Assembly: GCA_963716135.1 (NCBI GenBank) | Contig: OY970289.1 | Coordinates: forward strand, 2,294,001-2,358,000 | Origin: CAVRAW01 sp963716135 | Lineage (GTDB): Bacteria > Planctomycetota > Planctomycetia > Pirellulales > JADZDJ01 | DNA length: 64,000 nucleotides | Direction: 5' to 3' | Part shown: positions 1 through 9,202 of the stretch, in pieces | Position numbering within the stretch: the stretch's first letter is position 1 | Layout of the letters: each line of letters begins with the position of its first letter | Position numbers and translations under genes: made by a program | The notes under the pieces: generated by a model | What the model saw: the letters and a program-made list of their open reading frames with translations, nothing else | Told to the model about the DNA's origin: nothing | Database searches by the model: none

Positions 1-790
1 TCGGCCAGTTGCATGTTGTCGGTTAGTTCGTAGAAGGCCATTTCCGGCTCGACCATCCAGAACTCGGCCAGGTGGCGCGAGGTGTTGGAGTTTTCCGCCC
101 GAAAGGTCGGGCCAAACGTATAGATTTTGCCCAATCCGCAGGCGTAAGACTCGCCATTGAGTTGCCCGCTCACCGTGAGATAGGCTGGCGCTGGAAGAAA
201 TCCTGGGCGTAGTCGATTGCGGCTTCGCGTTTGGGGATTTTGCCTAAATCGAGCGTGGTGACTTTGAACATCGCCCCGGCCCCTTCGCAATCGCTGGCGG
301 TGATGATCGGCGTGTGCAGGTACAGGAAGCCGCGATCCTGAAAAAATTGATGGATCGCCCAGCTCATCCGGTTGCGCACGCGGGCGATGGCGCCGAACGT
401 ATTGGTGCGCGGGCGCAAATGGGCGATGGTGCGCAGGAACTCGAACGAGTGACCTTTCTTCTGCAGCGGATAGCTTTCCGCATCGGCGCCGCCGTGCACG
501 ACAACTTTCGACGCGGCGACTTCCGTCGTCTGGCCTTTTCCTTGCGAGGTCTTAACTTCGCCTTCGATCGTGACGCTCGAGCCGGCGGTGAGATGCTTGA
601 TTTCGCTTTCGTAGTTCGGCAGCTTGCCGTCGGCGACGATCTGGATGTTGCCCTGACAGGAACCGTCGTTGAGTTCCAGAAACGAAAAGCCGCCCTTGCT
701 GTCGCGCCGGGTGCGAATCCATCCCTGCAAGCGCACCTGCCGGCCTACGGCATCGGCTTTGCGGGCTTGCGCTACACTGATCGTATCCAC
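1..790 (-). CDS. asnS: Asparaginyl-tRNA synthetase, 3' part beyond window, one frameshift
   Basis: This class II synthetase charges tRNA-Asn with asparagine in the cytoplasm. The N-terminal OB-fold anticodon-binding domain is visible (residues about 15-110, with GRQVRLQGWIRTRRDSKGG), followed by the start of the catalytic domain with RPRTNTFGAIARVRNR. The remaining C-terminal part runs off the left edge. I chose the GTG at 788-790 because GGAGG lies five bases upstream (796-800); an ATG at 844 has no such site. The frame breaks at about 187-188. Beyond it the next frame continues perfectly with LTVSGQLNGESYACGLGK and FGPTFRAENSNTSRH, so adding one C to a CC run repairs the gene. That fits a sequence error rather than a dead gene. 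The family call is secure because the AsnRS motifs are typical. Confidence 0.93.
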
Positions 791-808
791 TGGTTCCTCC
801 GTGTGAGC

Positions 809-826
809 CGGGCTGTCCTCAGCCCG
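809..826 (-). other. Small hairpin between trxB and asnS
   Basis: CGGGCTG and CAGCCCG form a perfect seven-base stem with a four-base loop in the 72-base gap between trxB and asnS. No T-run follows on either strand, so it is not a classic intrinsic terminator. It could be an mRNA processing or stability element in the asnS leader. Confidence 0.4.
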
Positions 827-862
827 ATTCCGGCGTGCGGACACGCCAGCTCCGATGCGCGG

Positions 863-1915
863 TCAATGGACGCCCTTCGCCGACAGCCAGCGTTCGGCAT
901 CGAGCGCCGCCATGCAGCCGGTGCCGGCCGAGGTGATGGCCTGCTTGTAATAGTCGTCGGCCACGTCGCCGGCGGCGAACACTCCCTCCACGCTGGTGTC
1001 GGTCCGGAACGGTTTGCTCCACTTGATGTAGCCTTTGTCGGTGGTCGCCACCTGGCCTTTGAGGAATGCCGTGTTGGGCGTGTGGCCGATTGCCAGAAAC
1101 ACTCCGCTGGCGGCTTGCTCTTTGTCGCCTTGGTTCGTCGTGCTTTTCAGCCGAACTCCGGTCACGCCATCTTTGTCGTTTCCCAGCACTTCTCCCAGTT
1201 CACTATTCCAGGCCATTTCGATTTTTGGATTGCCCAGCGCCCGTTCCTGCATGATCATGCTGGCGCGTAGCTTGTCGCGGCGATGGACCATGTACACTTT
1301 CGAGGCGTACTTGGTCAGATAGGTCGCCTCTTCCACGGCGGAATCGCCGCCGCCGACCACGACCAGCGGTTTGTTGCGGAAGCGCGGCAGGGCGCCGTCG
1401 CACACGGCGCACGCGCTGACGCCGCGGTTTTTGTACGCCTCTTCCGAAGGCAGCCCCAGATAATTTGCCTTCGCACCCGTGGCGATGATCAGCGTGTGGG
1501 CTTCCTTCTGAATTGCTTCGCGCGAGCGGACGGTAAATGGCCGCTTTTTCAGATCGACTTCCACCACGTCGTCGGTGGTGATGCGCGTGCCGAAATTCAC
1601 GGCCTGCTGCCGCATCAATTCCATCAGCTCGGGACCGGTCACGGCGTGCTTTTCGTGCAGCACGTTCATGTACTGCAGGCGGTCGGCCGAGAGGGCCGTT
1701 TCGAGAAACTGCTTCAGGATGCCGGCGGGAAAACCGGCGTAGTTTTCCACCTCGGTCGTCAAGGCGAGCTGTCCCAGCGGCAAGGTGCCGTTGAGCCGGT
1801 TCTCCTCGGTGATCGCTCCTTCGAAAACCAGCGGCTGCAGTTCCGCCCGAGCGGCGTAGATAGCCGCCGACCAGGCAGCGGGCCCGCTGCCGATGATGAT
1901 CACTTTTTCCGCCAC
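863..1915 (-). CDS. trxB: Thioredoxin reductase (NADPH)
   Basis: This FAD enzyme reduces thioredoxin with NADPH in the cytoplasm. The N-terminal FAD-binding GSGPAAWSAAIYAARA (residues about 9-24), the redox-active CAVC motif in GVSACAVCDGA, the NADP-binding VVGGGDSAVEEA and the C-terminal FAD motif GVFAAGDV are all present. At 350 residues it is slightly longer than the usual 310-330. The start is GTG at 1913-1915 with AAGGAG a few bases upstream. It lies ahead of asnS on the same strand with a 72-base gap and is probably transcribed with it. The assignment is firm at family level. Confidence 0.95.
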   Translation of the reverse strand: MAEKVIIIGSGPAAWSAAIYAARAELQPLVFEGAITEENRLNGTLPLGQLALTTEVENYAGFPAGILKQFLETALSADRLQYMNVLHEKHAVTGPELMELMRQQAVNFGTRITTDDVVEVDLKKRPFTVRSREAIQKEAHTLIIATGAKANYLGLPSEEAYKNRGVSACAVCDGALPRFRNKPLVVVGGGDSAVEEATYLTKYASKVYMVHRRDKLRASMIMQERALGNPKIEMAWNSELGEVLGNDKDGVTGVRLKSTTNQGDKEQAASGVFLAIGHTPNTAFLKGQVATTDKGYIKWSKPFRTDTSVEGVFAAGDVADDYYKQAITSAGTGCMAALDAERWLSAKGVH

Positions 1916-1943
1916 GATTTGCTCCTTTGTCGATGTTCGAAAT

Positions 1944-2114
1944 TTACCGCCGAGGCGCCGAGACGCGGAGAAGACAATTGAAGTTGATTCAAGCCGGCAA
2001 TTATAGAGGAGCGGGCGAATGCGTCCATTGGAACCAAACTTGTTTCACTGATTGGATACGGTTATTCTGGCGGTTTGTTGCATTTCTCTCTGCGCCTCCG
2101 CGCCTCGGCGGTAA
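1944..2114. repeat. Imperfect inverted repeat, ACCGCCGAGGCGC family
   Basis: The 30-base stretch at 1944-1973 and the reverse complement of 2086-2114 both read TTACCGCCGAGGCGC followed by a degenerate nine-base pattern (cgNgGaNgC type). The arms are separated by about 110 bases and fill the space between the divergent genes trxB and cstA. A related single arm recurs at 20604-20632. The arrangement resembles a mobile intergenic palindrome more than a terminator, since no T-run follows. Confidence 0.7.
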
Positions 2115-2129
2115 GAAAGCCGGTTCGAT

Positions 2130-4256
2130 ATGCATGCCATGCCGCTCATGATCGGGGTGCTGTGCTGTCTGGCGATCGCCTTTCGCTTTTACAGCCGGTT
2201 CTTGGCGACGAAAGTGGCCGCGCTGGATGACAGCCGGGTAACGCCGGCCCACGTTTATTTCGACGGCCAGAATTACGACCCGACCAACAAATGGGTGTTG
2301 TTCGGCCATCACTTCGCCGCCATCTCGGGCGCGGGGCCGCTGATCGGGCCAGTGCTGGCGATTCAGTTTGGCTACTTGCCGGGGCTGCTGTGGATTGTGA
2401 TCGGTGTGTGCCTGGCCGGCGCGGTGCAAGACATGCTGGTGCTGGCGGCCAGCGTGCGGCACGGCGGGCGCTCGCTGGCGGAAATAGCCCGCATCGAAGT
2501 GGGGCGGCTGGCCGGCAATACCGCCTCGATCACGATTTTGTTTGTGGTGATCGTGGCGCTGGCGGGACTGGGGATCATCGTGGTGAAGGCGCTGGGGGGT
2601 GAGGAGGTCAAGCTGGCGGCGGGAACTGTTTTGACGCTGACCGAAAATGCCCAACTTGAGACTTCGACCGATGGCCAGCGCGATTACGCCGTCGTCCCGC
2701 CGGGAACCAAAATCACGTATCCCGGCGGGGGCGAAGTCACTCGCAGCGAAGCGTTCACCATCGCCAAGCCGAAGCAGCCGGAAACCGACGCGGCCGCATT
2801 CCGCGCCGACGGCGGCACACTCACGTTGCCCGCCGGCGTATCTCAGGCAGTTCCGGGCAGTTCGTGGGGAACCTTCACGATCGCCTGCACGATTCCGATC
2901 GCGCTGGTCGTCGGGCTGTACATGTACAAGCTGCGCAAGGGAAAAATTTTGGAAGCTTCGCTGCTCGGCGCGGCCGCAACCATCGGCGCAACGATCGCGG
3001 GGCACTGGATTCCCGGCTCGGCGCTGGAACCATTCTTTTCCCTTTCGCGAGACGGCACGATCAGCGCCATTTGCATTTACGGGTTCGTGGCCTCGGTGCT
3101 GCCGGTGTGGTTGTTGCTTTTGCCGCGCGATTATCTGTCGAGTTTTCTGAAAATTGGCACGGTGGTGCTGTTGGTCACGGCCGTGCTGATCGCGAATCCG
3201 ACACTGCACGCCCCGCCGGTGAATTCGTATTTCGCTTCCGGCGGTGGACCGTATTTCGACGGGCCGATCTTCCCGTTCTGTTTCATCTGCATCATGTGCG
3301 GGGCGATTTCGGGTTTCCATGCCCTGGTTTCCTCCGGCACCACGCCCAAGATGATTTCGAAAGAATCGCACATCCGCACGATTGGCTACGGCGCGATGCT
3401 GATCGAAGGTTTGGTCGGCGTGGTGGCCCTGATCGCCGCGGCGTCGATGCCGCAAGGCGATTATTGGGCGATCAACATCGATCTGGCGAAAGCGCCTAAA
3501 TATGCCGACACGCTCGTGCAAATGAATGCAAATACGGATCGATTGCCGCTGATCGAACAGCAGGTTGGCGGCGAATCGCTCCGCGGCCGCACCGGAGGGG
3601 CCGTGACACTGGCCGTGGGCATGGCCGAGGTGTTCACGCAGGCGATGGATCGCGTTTCCGGCGGCGCGATCAGCCTCGATGCGGTGAAAAAATACTGGTA
3701 CCACTTCGCGATTATGTTCGAGGCGCTGTTTATTCTTACAACGATCGATGCCGGCACGCGCATTGCGCGGTTTTTGCTGCAAGAGGCGCTGGGCAAAATC
3801 TACAAGCCGTTCGATCGCACCGATTGGCTGCCGGGCGCAATCATCGCCACGGCGGCGGTCACGGCCGCTTGGGGCGGATTGATTTGGGCCGGCTCGATCG
3901 ACACCATCTGGCCGATGTTCGGCATCGCCAACCAACTGCTGGCCGTGATCGCGCTTGCCGTAGTGACGACGTGGCTGGTGAACAACGGCCGCGGAAGATA
4001 CATGCCGCTGACCGTCGCCCCCATGCTGTTTGTGATTTCTTCGACCATGACCGCCGGCTACCGACTAATCACCGGTCCGTTCTCGAACCTCGTTACCGAC
4101 GGTTGGCGCGTGAACAGCATGGGAATGCGCAACTGGGGCTTGGTGATCAAAGGCGGCCTGAACATCGGCCTGACGCTCTTTATGATTGCCGCGGTCGCCA
4201 TTATTTTGCTGCAGGCGATTACCCGCTGGCTCAATCATGCACGCACGGCGCGCTAA
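2130..4256 (+). CDS. cstA: Carbon starvation protein CstA family transporter
   Basis: This is a multi-pass inner-membrane protein of the CstA/BtsT family, associated with peptide or pyruvate uptake under carbon limitation. Diagnostic stretches are VYFDGQNYDPTNKWVLFGHH near residue 40, AISGAGPLIGPVLAIQFGYL and GAISGFHALVSSGTTPKMI. At 708 residues it is near normal length, but residues about 157-243 are a polar, non-membrane insertion where other CstA proteins go straight from VVKAL to the next helix. The start is the first of two close ATGs (2130 or 2139) and no clear Shine-Dalgarno is seen. The gene faces trxB across an inverted repeat, and its stop overlaps that of the convergent fliM. Confidence 0.93.
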   Translation: MHAMPLMIGVLCCLAIAFRFYSRFLATKVAALDDSRVTPAHVYFDGQNYDPTNKWVLFGHHFAAISGAGPLIGPVLAIQFGYLPGLLWIVIGVCLAGAVQDMLVLAASVRHGGRSLAEIARIEVGRLAGNTASITILFVVIVALAGLGIIVVKALGGEEVKLAAGTVLTLTENAQLETSTDGQRDYAVVPPGTKITYPGGGEVTRSEAFTIAKPKQPETDAAAFRADGGTLTLPAGVSQAVPGSSWGTFTIACTIPIALVVGLYMYKLRKGKILEASLLGAAATIGATIAGHWIPGSALEPFFSLSRDGTISAICIYGFVASVLPVWLLLLPRDYLSSFLKIGTVVLLVTAVLIANPTLHAPPVNSYFASGGGPYFDGPIFPFCFICIMCGAISGFHALVSSGTTPKMISKESHIRTIGYGAMLIEGLVGVVALIAAASMPQGDYWAINIDLAKAPKYADTLVQMNANTDRLPLIEQQVGGESLRGRTGGAVTLAVGMAEVFTQAMDRVSGGAISLDAVKKYWYHFAIMFEALFILTTIDAGTRIARFLLQEALGKIYKPFDRTDWLPGAIIATAAVTAAWGGLIWAGSIDTIWPMFGIANQLLAVIALAVVTTWLVNNGRGRYMPLTVAPMLFVISSTMTAGYRLITGPFSNLVTDGWRVNSMGMRNWGLVIKGGLNIGLTLFMIAAVAIILLQAITRWLNHARTAR

Positions 4257-5059
4257 CGGTCCGCGATCGGCCGTTCGATGCGAATGGCTTTTCGGCCGCT
4301 GCACACGCCGCTTCGGGCCAGGAAATGCGGGGCGCCGTCGATCCGCACGATTACCGGCTCGTCGGTTTTGTGCTCGGTCGTGATGAGGTCGCCCACTTCC
4401 AGAGATTCCAGGTCGGCGGCGCTGATTTTCGTTTCAGCCAATTGGGCCACGACCCGCGTGAGTGATTCTTCATTCCGGGGTTTTCCGGAAGCGGCCTGGG
4501 CATCGATTTGATTTGTCGCGCTGGTGGGAATGCCCAGGCTCAATCGTCCTGTGCGCCGCCGAAAGAGACGTCGAACTGCAGCAGTGTCATAGCGATGCTG
4601 GTGGACGAGAGCGGCGCCGTGCGCGGATTGCTTTCGGCGCGCTCCGGCGTCAGGCGCAGATCGAGCAGATCTTTCCACGCGTGCCGCAGCTCATCCAACA
4701 GAACCGTGGTGATTCGCCCGGCCAGGCGCTGCTCTATTTCCGTGAGCGGGCGCTGCAGCGGAGGGCCGGGCTCGCGGCCGCCTCCCAGGAGCCGGTCGAT
4801 GATCGGGAACAGAATCGAAAGGTTGATCTCCAAGAGAAATCGCTCATCCAGCGATTCCGCATGCAGTACGGCGAGATAGGTCGGACTATCGGCGCAGCAA
4901 AAACTCGCGGCCGGTGAGCTGCTGGATCTCGCCTAATCGCACTTCCGCGCGGCCACGCAACATGCCCGACAGGGCTGTGGCCAGATTGCGCGCGAAGGAT
5001 TCGCTGGCCGATTTTAGAAGTGGCGAGGCGGTGTTTTCGGATCGTTGTGGCTCTTCCAT
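4253..5059 (-). CDS. fliM: Flagellar motor switch protein FliM-like, two frameshifts
   Basis: FliM forms the cytoplasmic switch (C-ring) of the flagellar motor. Three reading-frame pieces join to about 268 residues. The middle domain is clear (FARNLATALSGMLRGRAEVR, LLEINLSILFPIIDRLLGGG, LTEIEQRLAGR). The C-terminal SpoA domain follows (ADLESLEVGDLI, PVIVRIDGAPHFLARSG). The breaks are at about 4890 and 4548-4550; the second is repaired by adding one G to a GG run. The N-terminus starts MEEPQRSENTASPLLKSA and lacks the EIDALL-type CheY-binding segment, so the protein is shorter than usual FliM (about 330). No other flagellar gene lies in the window. Its stop overlaps the cstA stop on CTAA. Confidence 0.8.
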
Positions 5060-5110
5060 GAATGCTTCCGTGCGAAACTCGCTCCGCTACCGCGTCGCGG
5101 CTAAAATCAA

Positions 5111-6384
5111 CTATTCGCGTACTTGCCCCTCGCCAAGCACCACATATTTATAGCTGGTCAATTCTTTCAGGCCGCAAGGGCCACGGGCGTGGAATTTATC
5201 GGTGCTGATGCCGATTTCGGCGCCCAGGCCGAACTCGCCGCCGTCGTTGAAGCGCGTGCTGGCGTTAACCATCACGGCCGAGCTATCCACGCGGTCGGTG
5301 AATTGCTGGGCCGCCGCGAGATCGCCGGTGATGATGGCGTCGGTATGATGCGATCCGTAGCGATTGACGTGCTCGATCGCGTCGTCCAGCGAGCCGACCA
5401 CGCGGCAGGAAATGATCGGGCCCAAGTACTCCGCGGCGTAATCGTCTTCCGTCGCCGTGTGCGCGGAGGGAATGAACTCGCGGGTTTTCGCGTCGCCGCG
5501 GATTTCGACGTTTTGCTTCGCGAGCGCGGCGCCGATGCGCGGGAGGAATTCGCCCGCCACGTCGGCGTGCACCAGCAGCGATTCGGCGGCGTTGCATACG
5601 CCCATGCGCTGGCACTTGGAGTTGATCGTGATGCGCTGGGCCATTTCCAAATCGGCGGCGCGATCGACGTACACGTGGCAGTTGCCGGTGAAGTGCTTGA
5701 TGACCGGCATGGTGGCCTCGGCCGCCACGCGGCGGATCAGCGTCTCGCCGCCGCGGGGAATCGCCAGGTCGATGTACTCATGCATCCCGAGAAAATGCCC
5801 GACGGCTTCTCGATCGGCGGTGTTGACCAACTGCACGGCATCGCTGGGCAAGCCGACATCGTCGAGCGCCTGTCGCATCAGATCGACGATGGCCAGGCTG
5901 CTGTGGGCGGCTTCTTTTCCGCCGCGGAGGATCACCGCATTGCCGCTCATCGCGCAAATGGCCGCCGCATCGGCCGTGACGTTGGGCCGCGATTCGTAGA
6001 TGAAAAACACCACGCCCAGCGGCACGCGGACCTTCAAAATCTTGAGACCATTGGGGCGGACATTGGATTCGATGACTTCGCCCACCGGGTCGGGCAGGCC
6101 GGCCACTTCCTCCAGCGCTTTGGCGATCAATTCGATGCGCGCCGGCGTGAGTTTCAATCGATCGACTTCCGCGTCGGTTAGCCCGAAGCCGGGCGCGGCG
6201 GCCACGTCGCGCTTGTTGGCTTCCATGATCTCGCCGGAATGCTCGCGCAGCAATTTCGCCGCGCGGCGCAGGCAGTCGATTTTTTGCGCCCCTTGGCACG
6301 AGCCAGCTCCGTGGACGCGGCCCGCGCGCGGCGAGCCACGTCGAGACAGTAGGCGCGCAAATCGTTGGTTTCAGCAATGGCCAC
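5111..6384 (-). CDS. proA: Gamma-glutamyl phosphate reductase, one frameshift
   Basis: This is the second enzyme of proline synthesis, reducing glutamyl-5-phosphate with NADPH. The catalytic cysteine region NSKCQRMGVCNAAESLLVH, the cofactor region KVRVPLGVVFFIYESRPNVT and the C-terminal GLGAEIGISTDKFHARGP are typical. The first 32 residues (VAIAETNDLRAYCLDVARRA onward) are in another frame; adding one G to the GGGG run (CCCC at 6289-6292 on the plus strand) joins them to IDCLRRAAKLLREHSGE. The repaired length of about 424 is normal. The start is GTG at 6382-6384. No proB is adjacent; proA follows folP on the same strand. Confidence 0.93.
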
Positions 6385-6438
6385 GGAGGAATTCTCGCAA
6401 GATAGGACAGGGCCGTACCTTGAAGTATCCCGTAAAAA

Positions 6439-7314
6439 CTAGGGTGAGTCAACGTCGGGACATGCCGCATCGCCATGCACGGCGTCAAACAGTTGCAGCG
6501 CTTGACGGACCGCGGCCACGTCGTGCACGCGGATCATTTGGACACCTTGCGCCGCTGGCGCAGGCCACGCCGATGGTTCCGGCCGTGCGATCGGTAGTTG
6601 CATCTTGCAGCAATTTACCGATGAACGCCTTGCGCGATGGGCCGACCAACAGCGGGCAACCGAGTTCGTGCAGCCGCCAGCAGTTTGCCAGTAGCGCCAG
6701 GTTGTGTTCGTAGGTTTTTCCAAACCCAATGCCGGGATCGAGGCAAATTCGTTCTCGATCAACGCCGGCGGCCTCCAGACGGTCGCGCGCGCTTCGCAGA
6801 AAATCGGTTACTTCCTGCACGACATCGGAATAGGTGGGATTGTCTTGCATCGTTTGCGGCGTGCCTCGCATGTGCATCGCACAAATGCCGACGCTGGTTT
6901 CGCGCACCAAGTCCAGCATTTGCGGATCGCCCCTTAGCGCGGTGACATCGTTGACGATTTCCGCGCCGGCTTCGATCGCCGCCAGGGCTACCGCCGACTT
7001 GGAAGTGTCGATGGACACCGGCACAGTTGCTTGCCGGCAAACCGATTCGATCACCGGCAGCACTCGGCGGAGTTCTTCGTCTTCCGGCACCCCTTGGCGC
7101 CAGGCCGAGTGCTTTCGCCGCCGATGTCGATCAGATCGGCTCCGTCGGCTGTCAATCGTAGCGCGTGATCGACGGCGGCCTGCGGCTCGAAGTATTGCCC
7201 GCCATCGGAGAAACTATCGGGCGTGACATTCACAATGCCCATCACCAGCGGCCGGTTGGGCAGTTCGAGCGTGCGGGTGCGAAGTGTCCAGCGCGTTGCT
7301 CGCTCGGGGTGCAT
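6439..7314 (-). CDS. folP: Dihydropteroate synthase, two frameshifts
   Basis: The enzyme joins p-aminobenzoate to the pterin diphosphate in folate synthesis. It shows the first signature MGIVNVTPDSFSDGG, the second GADLIDIGGESTRPGA, the substrate loop PVSIDTSK, then DPGIGFGKT and GPSRKAFIGKLL, and ends with MIRVHDVAAVRQAL. The frame shifts at 7090-7093 (adding one G to a four-G run restores GAKGVPEDEELRRVLPVIE) and at about 6552-6560 just before GVQMIRVHDV. I place the start at the ATG at 7312-7314; a GTG at 7350 in the same frame is possible. It is followed by proA on the same strand and preceded by the LptE-like gene and a nested palindrome. Confidence 0.92.
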
Positions 7315-7366
7315 TCCGTCGATCGTAACACAATCGCGGCCGTGCCTCACTACGGGCGGGGGCGAC

Positions 7367-7447
7367 GGGTGGCCGGGGCTGTACCGAAGGGAAGCCCCGG
7401 TTGCAATTTCGCCGGGGCTTCGGCTGCGCCTCCAGCCCCGGCCACCC
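7367..7447 (-). terminator. Nested perfect inverted repeats behind the LptE-like gene
   Basis: The outer arms GGGTGGCCGGGGCTG (7367-7381) and its exact complement (7433-7447) enclose inner ten-base arms GAAGCCCCGG (7391-7400) and CCGGGGCTTC (7412-7421). The structure begins one base after the stop codon of the LptE-like gene. It could stop or attenuate transcription before folP, but it lacks a T-run. It could equally be a copy of a dispersed palindromic element. Confidence 0.55.
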
Positions 7448-8020
7448 TCACCAGGGCTTTTCCATTAGCCCGACGATTTGCTTGGCCAGCTTCTGCACCA
7501 CCTGATATTCGGCGGTCGTGTACGACTGGCCGTACTCGGGAATGTACTGAGCGCTTTGGCCGATGGTGACCATTCCAGGCGGCAGCGGCACCGCGCCGTG
7601 ATAGATGGTGTCGCCTTTGCGATTGGCCCAGGTGACTTGCACCTGATAATTCACATCGCTGTCGCGGGGCTCGTCGAACTGGTTGAGCACGACGTTGCGT
7701 TTCGTGTCGCCGATGATTCTCGCCGTCAGAATGCTGTCGGCGTTGGGAGTGCCGACGACTTTATACGGCGTTTCCGCCTCGATCTGCTTGCAGAGGGCTT
7801 CGGTTAGCGCTTCGCCCAAATCGGGGCGGAAGCTCTTCGATTCGACCATCGGCACGTAAACCGTGGTGATGTCGGGCGGGAACAGTGTGCCGTTGCCGAT
7901 CTGATAGGCGGCGCAGCCACAGCACAAAAGACAAAAGGCAAAAAGCAGAGGGCAGAAGCGCCAGCGGCAAGCCGCAGCCCGCTTGCGGTGAAGCTCGGTA
8001 AATGAGTTCGTCCGGAGCAT
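7448..8020 (-). CDS. lptE: LptE-like outer-membrane lipoprotein
   Basis: LptE plugs the LptD barrel that inserts lipopolysaccharide into the outer membrane. The 190-residue protein has a lipoprotein signal ending LLCCGC with Cys36 as the likely lipidated residue. The LptE-family body follows: AAYQIGNGTLFPPDITTVYV, then EALTEALCKQIE, NADSILTARIIG and VQVTWANRKG. Residues about 21-32 of the signal peptide are encoded by the complement of an AG-rich short-period repeat (7925-7958) that elsewhere in this window is non-coding. It follows the BamD-like gene after four bases. The family match is by pattern, so LptE-like rather than proven LptE. Confidence 0.8.
   Translation of the reverse strand: MLRTNSFTELHRKRAAACRWRFCPLLFAFCLLCCGCAAYQIGNGTLFPPDITTVYVPMVESKSFRPDLGEALTEALCKQIEAETPYKVVGTPNADSILTARIIGDTKRNVVLNQFDEPRDSDVNYQVQVTWANRKGDTIYHGAVPLPPGMVTIGQSAQYIPEYGQSYTTAEYQVVQKLAKQIVGLMEKPW
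7925..7958. repeat. AG-rich short-period repeat inside a signal peptide coding region
   Basis: The plus strand carries AAAAGAC, AAAAGGC, AAAAAGC, AGAGGGC and AGAAG units, the same seven-base pattern seen at 17471, 20633 and 26821. Here the opposite strand is translated as the hydrophobic core of the LptE-like signal peptide (FCPLLFAFCLL). Confidence 0.75.
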
Positions 8021-8024
8021 TTTC

Positions 8025-9202
8025 TTACTGCTGTGTGGTTTCGGCGGCCTTCTCGCGCGCGGCGATGGCGGCGTCGCGCTTGTCCGGCGGCTCGAACCAA
8101 TCGGTCAAGAACGCCACGCGGTTGGGAGGATTGTCCGGCTCGTGTTCGATGGCGGCCAGGCGTGTTTTGGCTTGCTCAGAGAAAGGCGTTTGCGGAAATT
8201 CCTTGATGACCTGCGCGTAGTAGATCTTCGCGGCGCCGTAGTGCTTGCCGTTGTCGAAGAACTGCGCCAAGTGGATGTCGCGGGTGGCCCGCTGCGCCTG
8301 GACTTCCGCCTTGGCTTTGATCAGCCGTTCGCGCTCCGGCCCCAATTCGGAGGCAAACTGCACCAGCGTTTGATTGATCAGTTCGTTGGCCTCTTCCAGC
8401 GGCTTGCCGTTGTAGTTCGCGCCTTGATATTTACGCAGTTTGCATTGCAGTCCGAGTAAGTGCGCCTGCAGTTGATAGCCGCTCTTGGGATAATCGCTGC
8501 GCACCAGGCCGTAGTAGTAGTCGGCGTCCTCATCGCGCTGCTTTTCGAAGTAGGTGTTGGCGACCGCCATGATGGCGGCATCGGCCAACGGCCCGCGCGG
8601 ATCGTTTACCCGCACGTTGTCGTAGGCATTGATGGCATGGCCTCCGGTATCGAACAGCGGCCGCGTCTTATCGATCAGATTCGGCGTCAGCGCCAATGCG
8701 GATGCGCCTTGTCCATATCTTGCCAGTAGCGCGCGATGGAGAACTGCCGGGCGGTGCTCTTATTCAGATACCGGGTATTGGGATACTTTTTCAAAAGTTC
8801 GCCGTACTCGTCGTCGGCTTTCGAATAGCGATCGGCGAAGAAGTACGATTCTGCCTCGAGGAACATCGCGTCTTCTTCCAGCGCCGAATCGGGCCAGCGG
8901 TCGGCCGCCTTGCCGAATTTCTTGGCCGCGGCATCGTATTTTTTCTCGGAGAGCAGTTTTTGACCATCGGCGAAGGCATCGCGGGCAATCCGCTCGTTCG
9001 GCCCCATGCCAATCGACTTCTTGAATGTCTTGCCCCAGTTCTCCGGCGATAAGCGGTCCCAACCCTGTGGCTCGCCCTTGGAGTCGAAATCGTTGGCAAT
9101 GAAGCTATTGTCGCCATCGACCGGGCGGCCTTTGGCCACGTCGATCGGCGTGTTGCGGCAGCCGCAGATTGCGGCAAGAAGAAGGGCCGCCGCGCAAATC
9201 AG
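8025..9202 (-). CDS. BamD-like TPR outer-membrane lipoprotein, one frameshift
   Basis: The protein resembles BamD/YfiO-type lipoproteins that help assemble outer-membrane barrels. After a lipoprotein signal (LICAAALLLAAICGC) come TPR-like helical repeats, for example ARDAFADGQKLLSEKKYDAA, EYGELLKKYPNTRY and, after the break, YYYGLVRSDYPKSGYQ. The frame changes at about 8697-8700 and one added base restores KAHP-ALALTPNLIDK, giving about 392 residues. No ATG is available at the 5' end. The CTG at 9200-9202 overlaps the recO stop as CTGA, mimicking the common ATGA coupling, so I use it. The LptE-like gene starts four bases downstream. True BamD is shorter, so the assignment is at family level. 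Confidence 0.75.

Noticed and set aside
2001..3935. Long minus-strand open frame of 644 codons opposite cstA
   Set aside because: It is rich in Arg/His/Gln with no domain features, and cstA on the other strand is unmistakable. It is a GC-rich shadow frame.
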